This document shows positions 27,278-39,200 of a stretch of DNA of 64,000 bases, piece by piece (positions within the stretch are counted from its first letter, which is position 1; each line of letters begins with the position of its first letter). The notes beneath the pieces are model-generated. The model did not search any database. It saw only the letters and a program-made list of their open reading frames with translations, and had not been told where the DNA came from. The DNA comes from Membranipora membranacea. Lineage: Eukaryota; Bryozoa; Gymnolaemata; Cheilostomatida; Membraniporidae. Position numbers and translations under genes: made by a program. The stretch spans positions 16,926,001 to 16,990,000 of the forward strand of contig OU612075.1 of the NCBI GenBank assembly GCA_914767715.1. Reading direction: 5' to 3'.

Positions 27278-30200
27278 CGATGATGACGATGACGACGACG
27301 ACGACGACGACGATGATGATTTCACTGTGTCTATGTGCGAAAAACTTCAAATAGGTGTTATGACAAATTTGATTTGGGATTCTATGGTTCTAAATTAGCC
27401 ACAATAACACAACGGCAAAACTGTTAATGAGCAGCCCATAAAACATATTAGATCAAAAGGTAATTTACGTTCCGAGTCTCAGTCATAGCTCTTATGGTAT
27501 TTGATCTCGTTAATAAGGTTTTAGAAATTTATTTATTCTGGTAATTGCTTAGATAACACCATATCTTATCAATTTTGTTGCGACAACATTGTAGAAATGT
27601 ACCTACAGAACTCTTGGTAAATATGCGTACTCATGTAAACTACCCAATGAGAAAGAGATAAGTGCTTATACTCAGCAATGTGAGAATACCCGAGAGAAGC
27701 GCCAGGCTAATGACGCTCAGGTAATATAATGACGCTCTATATCATCACCATAATTTATTTTTATCTCTGCATACTACATCATGATAACTCTCACAGTGTG
27801 GCTATGGTGTGAAGCTGAGCTGAATCAAGTAGTCTTTAACTCCTTGACTGAACATACTGTTACAAAACAAAATGTTTCTGCCTTTCTTGGATTGTTTAAC
27901 CCAATTATCAGGCTAAAAACGCATATCAGAAAACCAAGAATTTCAATTTAATTTGACCGGAAGATCTAAGTAACAGCCTCGCTATTGCTTGCTCAAATCC
28001 ATCGCTCGTTTGGTCTTTTAATTCGTTCCCAAATCATTTGCTGAGATCATCAAGCAGCAAATAATTTAATAGCCAGATAGAGAGTTTGGCAGTTTTAAAA
28101 TTGTAACTGCTTGAAAAGGCTGCTGTGACCTGTCATCATATATCATAGATTCCCATCACTCATGGTATCATCCACAATCTGCCAGGTCTAAGTGCTTAGA
28201 CTCCTAACATTCTAAGTGTTCAGACTCCTAATCAGTGATCATTGAGGGACACTGATCTCAGCCTGTTCAGTGTCTGAGCACATAGGCGACATGGTAGATA
28301 AAAGTAATGTAGGCTGCTATCTCTTCTCAGGTGGCTCACAAGCTGTGGATGGGACTAGAACTTGATGGTTACACGGTATTCAACAATCTCAGTGATGTCG
28401 ACTGGCTGAGCGTACCTGAGTTCGTTTTCCAGCCTGATCCTGTTTTCAATAAGTTTGAGGAACCTGATGGCATAAGGACCTTCAAGTAAGTTGGTATATC
28501 TTTCCCATACTAGCATACATCCCATCTGATTTATTTTGGTTGATTAGGGAGTCTCACTGACAGTGTTTTCAAATTGTGTACTGTATTGAAAACTAGATTA
28601 GATGCCTTTTCCAGTTCTTAACAAGAAGGAATGAAATCAGCAAACAGTAATTAGTTGAGATTGAAGTTGACACCTGAGTCAGCTAATCAATTATACAACA
28701 ATGCAGACATATTTCTGTTATATTGTCTGGTAATTAATATATATTTTGAATTTGATGCCGATGCTCAAAGTCATGTACATATACCTAATAGTTATATCAA
28801 TTCTATGGTCATATACACCGATATTTAGGCTTGTCAAGCGACCACTTTAAAACAAAAAAAGATGGCCTCCTGATAAGGCTGACTGACCGTATGAATTCTC
28901 CCTACAGGGTTAAGGATGATACTGATGACAAAGGACCACTACTGGTCATAAAAGGGGACCATCTCGCCCTCTCAACAACTGTAACAGATTATAGTGTTAA
29001 AGCTGGTGAGTAAATATTGTGAGTTTAATCAGGGAGCTTAAGCCCCCTGGTTTAATGTTGTTAGCAGACTAGCCAAATTGTCAATTTTTACACGAAGAAT
29101 ATCTCTTCAGTGACTTAAATTTGGCTATTTCCCAAGCCGGAAACTCGCCTGGTATTAACTCCACCGAGGAATAGGAGATGGCTCAGTTGGTTAGAGCGCT
29201 GTCCCTAAACATGCACATGTTGAAGGTCGAGGGTCCGAATCCCACTGCAGTCATCGACTACTGGGGTTTGGTTGGCCCCCAGGTGTGCTCCAACCTGCCT
29301 GCTAACAGAGAGCAAAATTGGCGCAGATATTGCGGCCTCGCCATTAAGGCGCTTCAATTTCGCCGTCCATGCTTCGGGATTTGGCGAGTGATAAGACATC
29401 GATTTTAATCAACCTCTTCCTTAATCAATTGGAATTCCAGAATCAAAAGTACTCTGCTGATCCGTGAGGTCGATAATTCTTAGTCTGGCCCCCACAGTTA
29501 ATCAGTTAATTTCCAGAACGAGATTATCCCGAAACGCTACAGTATTAGCCTGAAACTTGCAGTGTTTAGTATCAATGCACTAAACTTGTCTCTCCCTTCA
29601 GGTCAGAGTAAATTAGAGATCGTTAGTCTTAACAACACCCACCTTATCTGTCAGCTAGATAGCACATTCCCTGGTTATGAAGATGATGATAAGGGTCCGG
29701 AGGTAGATGGTCAGCCTACTGCTCCTGTTACCGTGAGTTTAACATCACAATTACTGTAATAAAGCCGATAACAGGGACACCTTTACCCTTTATTACTGTC
29801 ATAAAGCCGTTAACGGGGACACATTTCCCTTTTTTACACAATAGAGCCAATAACAGGGACACATTATCTGTATACAATGTGATGGCTCTGATCTGCTTGG
29901 CTGTTCGGCGCCGGCAGCGTTTATCAAAGCAGCGCATTGTCTATCTTTACCTGCTCTGACTAAAGAAGGGAAATTCAGAAAATTAAAATCCTCCTATTAA
30001 GACCAGTGCAGGTGTTCTCTGTTGCAAACTGAACCGATGACTATTTTTTTCACAAAGTTGTCGGATCTATGGCTGTTCAGTATCAGTCATTGACACAAGG
30101 AAATACTCATCACAGTAACTGGTGCTTGATTGGAATGGGGCTGCTAGCTGTCACTATCACCAATGATAGTGAAACCTAGTTTGCCTTTTTGGTGTCTGGT

Positions 30201-33200
30201 ACTATATCTTCTGTATGTGTGCGGTGGTCAGCATTACCTGGTGGTGAGCTTACACATTTTCATTATGACCTTTCAACAGGTGCATTGTGTTGTGGGCTCT
30301 ATGTAGTTTTGTTATTTCTTCGGTTAAGGACTAGTTGGGGGGCGGAGTTTTTGAGTATGCTCTTCGAAACACATTGTGTATTTGTGGTTCGTCCGTAATT
30401 AATGCACTCGGAAGTGTGCTATGCTGTAGTAAATAATTTCACACATCACAAAGTTGGCGCTTCGAGTTTTATCCTTCATTTAATACACAAGTTTAGCTGA
30501 AGTGAATCTAAATTTTCAATTTGTGAAAACTGCCCAGCAGGACACATCATGAGTTATCATAAGTAGTATATCAATAATGAAGAACAACACAGCTGGAAAC
30601 CTGATCTTATTGTTTCCCTATGTAATTATATCTGGTGGTCAAAATCAATATGAATGAATTAAATTTACTATGAACATGGTGTCATTGATATAACATGGAG
30701 TGGTAAACAATGAAACATATTAAGTTGTTCAGTTGAGTTTTGGAGGATTCTGAAGTCAGCCTGACGGATTTACTTTCCGTGAATTGGTATGTTTATCTGT
30801 CGGTGTTATTTGTTGGTAGTTACAACACATGTTTTCAGTATACAATAAGTGATATCTATAGTAACTGAAATGGTTGAATTTTGGCTGTTTTATTTTAGTT
30901 TCAATTAGTTTAACAATTCTATTGTAATTATATGGGTACGGTAATTGACAGAGAGGTCAACTGGGTGAAATGGTAAAAAAAAAAACGTTTAGCAATACAT
31001 CTTACAATTATCTTAAATATAAGGACAGGTTGTTCATATAGAGCTAATCGTCAAACAAATCAGAAGAGGTATTTCCATACTGTAATATCTCTCAGTGCAT
31101 GCCACAGATGATACCAGGGTGTTTTCTCATAACATCCTCAAATCTATACACCAGTCCATCATAGCTTTCAGTACATCGAGTGGCAGTTCCTCTGTAGATA
31201 TCCACTGGTTGTGGATCACACCCATAAAAGAAAACTATCTCAGTTGATTCGCCGACTTCCTGTGGCATAGTAGAATTACTCCAGTACGCGTACTCCTCTC
31301 CCGTGTACCTCCCACATCCGTAAGACACACCCACATATACAGGCGGACAGGAGGCTGCTAACCTGTTACCGGCCTTGTGTAGAAATCTGAACCAAACTCT
31401 GCCTGAATCGAGGAACTTGTAATCCTGCTGAAGTTCACTATAAGAGCTGAAATACTGCCGCTTACTCTCTGTCAAGTTTAATGTCCACGCAGATGTACAT
31501 TGTGAGGGTAGTTTGGGATGTGGATCCGTAACTGATGACTTGTGTTTCCTGGAGGAGTTTTTGTGTTTTGTCACCTCTTTTGCTGCCGATACATGTTGTG
31601 CTGCCGTTACATGTTGTGCTGTTGAGCTTGTATGTGTTTGAGATGTATGATTGCCCTTTGAATTTGTGGTATTTGCAATTCCAGATTTTTCTTTCTCATC
31701 GGTCTTATCCTTGGTGGTTGATTCAGCTGAGGCGATAAAATTTCTCTCCGGTTTTCGCTTTATATCAGTACATTGTTCAAGTAGTTTGAGGATTTCGTCC
31801 TTCACCTCAAGAGGGCAATATGCTCTCACTCGTCTCATGTGCTTTGACCTGAATGTCAGAGCCAAGCTCTCAGATTCACTTTTTGCACGGCTGAATACAG
31901 AACCCCTCAAATTAATGTTAAAAATTAGAAGCAAAAACAAACCCATCCAAACTGTCGCCATGTTTTTAAAGTTTGAATATAGTTACCCTATCGAACAACA
32001 TGAGTGAAAGCTGTCAGCTTTGTTTGTTTTATAACTAATCTCCGTTTGAGTTGCTCTCCAAAGTTTAACAGTATTATTATGAGAAGGCTAATAATCGAAA
32101 TAATTATGTTTTAAATGGCCGCTATCCCAACACAGACACTGTGGGCTGTGAAACTACTTTGTGTTGTCTGATGCTGAGGTTGTTAACAGAGAATTGATTT
32201 GATCCAGTTTGTTTCTTCAAAAGGTTGGACTGTCAAAATAATGTATGTAATTTAAACCCAAATTTTTATTTGATAATCCTCAGTCACGCATAAATAAGTA
32301 CATGTGCCCTCTCTTCTTACAGGCAAAAATAGGCTTAATACCCACAAAAGTGCCCTTAAATTGTCTTTCTAATCTCAGATCTTTAATCAAGTTGGTGATG
32401 CTGCTTTAAGACTAATGCCAATTAGGATCATGATAGTGTTATTCTTGATTTTATGGCACACACTTAAGAATTATCTTCACAGAAAACAAGAGAACATAAC
32501 TTACTTATAATACAAGATGAATGAGTTCCATGACAATTCTGTTCAGAGTTCTCTTATTCTAAGCTCAGTGAAGAAAATTAAAACACCGTTCGTGATCAGG
32601 CTGATCAAGGAGCTGATCTAATTCCTAGATTGAACTGATCAACTCATTTCTTCAGGCAGCCTAGCGAATTTCTACAGTCGTTCATTGCTCTTTTTCTATC
32701 CGTGTATTTTTTCCTTCCGATACACTTTTATGCTGAGATCAAAGGTTTGGACTGCGTACTCAATGACCTCTGTCAAAGTTTAATGTATCTGCCAAGGAAA
32801 TGTTATTGCTTATGTCAAATGACTGTGAGCTTCGTGTAAAGTTTATTAACTAAGTGTACAAAGTTCAGCTTCACAACGAGATTGCGGTCGATCACTGAGA
32901 TTAGATTCTCATCACCGGAGATTAATCGGGATCGATGTTATGTTCTTCAATTGAGATCTCTAACATGATTTCACTGTAAATGCATGATGTCACACCATGA
33001 TTGTACTTAGGAATCTCTCAGGAAAAAGCTCTCTGCTGCGGTGTTTTGTGGGAATCATGAATGTTACTTCTGTAGTATAACATTCACATTTCATTTTTTA
33101 TTTTATTAACATGTCAATGTATAAAAATTTATAAGTATTTTATTGACCGGATAAACACATGTTTGATAAAATCCGCAATTTATAATATAATAATGAAATC

Positions 33201-36200
33201 TTGCAAGAAAGAATGAATTGTTCAAAATATATAATTGTGAGCACATATGATTGTGTGACTGTATATAAAAGCTGACATAGGAATATTTAGTTCTTATTTC
33301 TAATTTTTCGTTTTGCATATTTGTGGTCATTTAAAGTCAATTTGTGTAATATTTTGTCATACATAGAGGTCGCGGCTGTGTTTAGTTCACTACTAATCAG
33401 TTCATCCCACAGATTTTTCCTTGTTGCTCTGTCATTTCATCCTCAAATCTGTAAACAACTCCATCATCGTACTTTGTACATCTGGTAGCCGAGCCAAAAT
33501 AGATATTTCTTGGAAGTGGATTACATGTATGATAGAATATAATAGGAATGGTATGGCCCAGTTGAGTTGGCATTGTGCTGTTACTCCAATATGGTGAGAT
33601 TGGGCTATTGAACGCACATCGGCTTTCTTGGCATATATTTGCAAGTCTTTTGCCTGCACTGCCCTGGAACCGGAACCAGACTCGGCCCAAATCAAGAAAT
33701 TTATAATCATAACTGTAACCACATCCTGGAGTTATCCATCGATCGCTCTCTGTGAGGTTCAGAGTTCTCAATGAAGTGCACTGATGTGGAAGGTGTCGTG
33801 AAGGAACTTGTGTCTCTTCCTCATCAAGTGAATGCCTTGCAGACTCCTGGGTTGCAGGTGTGATTGTGTCAGCTGTTGTTGGTAGATTGATATCTAGGCC
33901 ATCTGTAGAGGAGGCCTTGTGACTTTTTGTGACGCTATTTGTGGACTGTGTGGTAGTATTCTGATTCAGAATCCAAGCCCCTGCTGGAGTCTTTTGATAG
34001 CTACTTGTCCCCTCAGGAGAAGATGTAACAGGGGTAGTCATATCCTCAGGTCCTGCAGTAATATTACTACGTATAGTAACTGTTGATTGTTCTTTTTTCT
34101 CCAGCTGAAGTTCCCCTTGACATTGTTCCATCAGTTCTAGTATGGCCTCATATATGTCACTCGGACACTTGGCCTCCAGTCTCTTTGTCTGTTTTGCTTT
34201 TATAGTTATTGAATACACGTCAGAGATGGCGGAGTCTTCAAGCTGGGCTTCTATAACACCAGCAGCCACCAGATGAATACAGAGTATAAATATCAGAACC
34301 TTCATTGGCGCCATTTCTAATAAATATTTCCAACCTATTTATTGCAGTAGATGAGGCTGAAATGCTAGTGACACGGCGACACAGAGAAGATTTATCTGAA
34401 ATGTTTCTGTACCTTCGTAATTATTTGTATGTCTTCTAGTCCTAACGGGCAAAGGTTGTGCCCTTTGTCTTGACTTGTTTATCTGTAAGTAGTTTTCAAT
34501 CAGGAATAATTTGGCTCAGTTTGTTGTGAGAAGATGGTATCGCACGTCACTCCTATGTTACAAACTTGGGTTTGATTACAATAGGAATGTTTTACTGAAA
34601 TATTGAGTCTTATTATTGACCCATTAGTGAAAACGCCAGCTGCCAACAAATTAGATAAATTTTAATGGGGTGACTTTACACGTTTATTCTAACCGTCTTT
34701 AAATTGCCACAAACATGTTTGAAGTTGCAGTCTCTCTCAAAAGAAGCACACAACTCCACATTACTGTCAGCTCTCATAATTAGTGTAATGTTACAATGTG
34801 CAGCCACCTTAGGATGGGTATATTCTGACAATTGTCATATTTATTTTGATGTGTGACCTGACTTTTCCTTTTTTTCAAGCTGGGTTCCTGTAATGCAAGC
34901 AACTCCCGGCTGAATACAAAATAAGATATTAAAATTTGATCTGTGCCATTTTTCAATGGTTCATGACAGTATATGTGACTGAAATTCCAGTGCCACGAAG
35001 ACACAGTGAAGATTTTACGGGATATTTTATGTAACTTATAATATAGTAGCTCTATCTCATAGTCCTAACCGGCAGAGGTCATTCCATTCAACTTGACATG
35101 TTTATCTCTAAATAGATTTCATTCAGGAACAGTTTGGCTCAGTTTGTTGTGGGGAGAAAGGTATCACACATCACACCTGTATTTTGTTACCTTATTATTG
35201 ACTCTTTAGCAACATTAGACATTTGTGGGATGTCATTTCTGGTTATGATTTGGTATGCTGAACTAAACTCTACTTTACTAAAATAAATAGAAGGCATCAT
35301 GATGGGAACATGGATTATTATTTGCCACATCAAAAATAAAACAACACTCGCATGTGATCGTTTCAATTTTTCACCAGAAATATACAGCAGAAAACTAAAA
35401 GTCCAGCGACAACAAAAAGACATATGGTTGTAGCAATTCTGAAAATCTCGAGCTGGATCAATAATAAAAGCTATGTTATCCTATACACAATTGACAACGA
35501 TTTCTTGACTGTCAATTGAATGATGAATTTTGACTTGCAGGAGTAACATTATTGTAAATATTCAGAGATACTATAATATGCCTGATATGAATGTGATTGA
35601 CTCTGATAGTGGTGTACAGCCATATATAATCTTCTACTCAGTTCATCCCACAGATTATGCCTCCTCTCTCTGTCATTTCATCCTCAAATCTGTAGACAAC
35701 TCCATCATCCTCTTCTGTACATCTGGTAGCCGAGCTGACGTAGATTTTCTCAAGGCGTGGATTACATGTGTGGTAGAATAGAATGTGCGTGGTTTGGCCG
35801 ATCAGTGAGGGCATTGTGCTGTTACTCCAGTATGCACAGCTAGAGCCTGAACTAGAATATCCACACCCGTGTGATGCTGTTAATCCTGTTGATCTTGTTG
35901 GACAACTACTTGCCAGCTTCTTATTAGCACGCCCTTTGAACCTAAACCAAGCTCGACCAACCAAGAACCTTGTAGCCTACATAAAATCTTCGGGCATCGG
36001 TGAAGTTAATATATGCAATCCTTTGATTTTCAGTAAGGTTAAGGGTTTTGACTGAGTTACACTCCGGTGGAAGATTAACTGTTTTTTTTTTGTATTCCTA
36101 CTGGTTAATCGGTGAATCTTTGTTCTTCTGACTTGAGTCTGATGCTTTACCTGAATGTGTAGAGGTCTCAGCGTATTATACTGTTGTTGATGATGTTGGG

Positions 36201-39200
36201 TAGCTTACTGTACTCTCATGAGATGACGTAACAGAGTTTAGGGTTGAGACGTCATTAGATCTTAAATTGGATTGATTTCTCCCCAGCTGATGACCTTCAC
36301 TACATTGTTCCATCAGTTCCAGTACAGCCTCATATATGTCACTCGGACACTTAGCTTCCAGTCTCTTTGTCTGTTTTGCTTTCATTGATTACTCGAGAAT
36401 TTGTGTAAGGTGGAGCAATGAACGAGGGAGTTCATTGGGTGGAGATATCACTGTAGTTTTCCCACTTGCACAGAGGCGAGATAACTCTAATGCAACTCAA
36501 ATGAATCAAAGGCTATATCAACACAATCAGGAACAGAATTAATATTGATCTGTATCTTTTACACACTGTATAAGTATCAAACTTTGGCGGCCCATGATCA
36601 GTAAGATGATTTCAAATTTATCCGTTTCATCCGTGCCCCGTAACAATATCTAACGTTGATGTTTTAGGTGTAAATGGTAATGATAAATAAATGCAATAGG
36701 CATTCACCAACAGTATCAGGTGTAAAATCATAAACCTTCATTAGGAGTTTAAAAATTGGCTTGTTCCAAATATATGAGAATGGTACCGTAGCAACATCGA
36801 AAAAGTCTCGCTAACAAAGTTTAATAATTCCACCAAAAAACCTGCCAAATGGATTTAAACGTGATTTATAATTATTGTGTTTGTAGGTGTCGGTGGCAGA
36901 AGAGAGTTACAGGCTGGGATTTGTGTACTTTGATCAGATGATGCCTCTAGAGACTGTATATATAGCTGTCATAGTCGTAGTATTAGTCATTATAGTGTTA
37001 GCTGTGGTCATAGGAGTCTTAGTTTACTTGAGACATGCCAAAAAACTCAGAAAGGAAAGAGAACGAACCATGATGAGGGGCTTTGAACTCATTGAACGTA
37101 AGAATTCAACATAGGTGTCAAAATTCCCTCCTTTATATATCTATGGTATTTACAGACCTAAGTATGAATAGTAATAGCAAGCTTTATCCCGCTATAACTG
37201 CTTATATATTATTGATGCTCTTAGGCAAAATATATGCTGGCCCCATAGACTTATCGTTAAGTCTTTGGTTGGCACAGTCCTTGGATTATGAATAGTCAGC
37301 TTTTTTGGTATAAAATAGGAATGGATACCGAATTACCAATGTAAATAAAACCTCCAAAAAATCAACACAAATGTTAATCTCCAAACAGTTACAGGCTTGA
37401 GGATCCATTCTTCTTTATTTGTCTGATGATGGTGACCTGTTTATTTCTTCTATATTTCAGCGAGTTCCCTGCAGACGGAGATTCAGTCACTGCTTATAGA
37501 AGAAGAGCTAAACCAGAGTCTGTTCAATCATCTCATTCCATCAAACTTTGTAACTCAGGAGGTCATTATAGGTCAAGGTCATTTCGGCCATGTCTATCGT
37601 GGTAAAGTTTTCGTACCGGAGCTCAACATAAACAAGGTCATCGCCATCAAAGCTTTGAAGTGTAAGCACAGAAATTGTTTCAGCAAAACAAGAGACAACA
37701 TACAGAAAAACCTTTCCTTATTATATGCCCTAAAGTTAATCTCATGTGGCTACAACCAATGACAGTTTCTCAATACAATACCACTATATCACTAGAAGTC
37801 ATCGCCAAACACACAAAAAATCAGCGATTTGAGAATTACGGAACTTCTGGGCTGTCAGAACATAGAAATGTAATTGAAGGGTCTTATCTTTAGTACACAG
37901 GTCGCATATAGGGATCCATGTCTATGTTTTCTATATATGAGGAATTTCGTTTTTTCTTCAGCGTCTGGATTGACAGCTCGAGATGTGGTGAACTTTGTGA
38001 AGGAGGCTCTGCTGATGAAGGATTTTAAGCACATGAATGTGCTGCCGTTAGTCGGTATAGTGTATGAGCATGCTGAAGTGGATGCGCTGCCTCTCGTTGT
38101 CACACCTTTCATGGAGAAAGGGGATCTGAAAACTCTCATCAGTGACAGCACCTATGTGAGTAACAAGACTATAGTGCTGGTCAATAATTAACCTAGATAT
38201 TTAGTTATAATTCCACACTACGATATGTAATGACCAGAGTAATCAAGTGAAATATTATGCAATTAGCACCCTGTCAAAATGATGATGATAACATCCGGGA
38301 CTGTTCACCCAAGGTTTTTTTCCTTCAAGTTTTCGTAGCATTTAATGGCTAAGACGGTTTTTTGAATTTAGCATTTATTTGGTTCGTTCAATGATGGATT
38401 ATAATATTGAAATACAAACAATTAACAAATGGGGCCCATGCACGCAGAAGCAGAGTTAGTCGAGGCTTGAGGCTGCCTGTTTTTATCCAGTTTAGTTGGT
38501 TCTTTGTGAAATAAAAGACCTTTCTATGCGCTGTTGTTTCTCTACTTCAGGAGTTCACGGCTGGAGATCTGCTACACTTTGGTCTGCAGGTAACAGCAGG
38601 AATGTCCTACTTGTCTAACCGAAAGTTTATACACAGAGATCTCAGAGCTGCTAACTGCATGTGAGTTAAGTCAGGCTTTTGTTGGGTCAATCTTGAACAT
38701 TGCACTGATATTAAGAATAATATCAATATATATATTAATATCATATACATATACTATCATATCTTAATCATCTATAATAATGTAGATAATTAATGTATTT
38801 AATTATCATTTATAACTATGATATATTTATCATCATATATATATAAATATGTAAGAATATTAATATCACATTATGATATAAAACATTCAGTGGCGTGAAA
38901 AAGTATAGTTATAGTGAATCGTCTCTTCATTGATATAAAGAGGACAACTCTGATAAATAACATTTGCAGAAGTCTTTTAATTTAATTCGATAAGACTGGA
39001 AGACATTTTATGGTGGAGTGATGTTGTACAATATGAAATTGACTTCCATTATCAGGGAACAGGAAAACTTTCCAAGCAGAGCATTTAAAAACTAATAACG
39101 GAGGGGTGTTGTTGAATATTTAAGCACATGCTTCCCTTTTTATGAACACACATGTTTTATAACAATCTGCATATTCCGATATCTGCAGGGTTGACTCCAT

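Larger units (their letters stand above)
25500..29732 (+). other. Receptor stalk: IPT/TIG repeats of plexin/MET type
   Basis: Residues 633-950. A typical IPT opening ([17 protein letters not shown]) starts at 25500; a second begins [13 protein letters not shown] in exon 26776-26890; a last one reads [16 protein letters not shown] followed by DYSVKAG and [11 protein letters not shown]. This pattern closely resembles the membrane-proximal IPT repeats of plexins and MET. Exon 27595-27720 contains NTREKRQA, a basic run resembling a proprotein convertase site. IPT domains are immunoglobulin-like folds that usually space ligand-binding heads from the membrane. Confidence 0.8.

Noticed and set aside
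29174-29250. Functional tRNA gene
   Set aside because: Has A and B boxes, but the same head plus a 150-bp body recurs twice, so it is a SINE.
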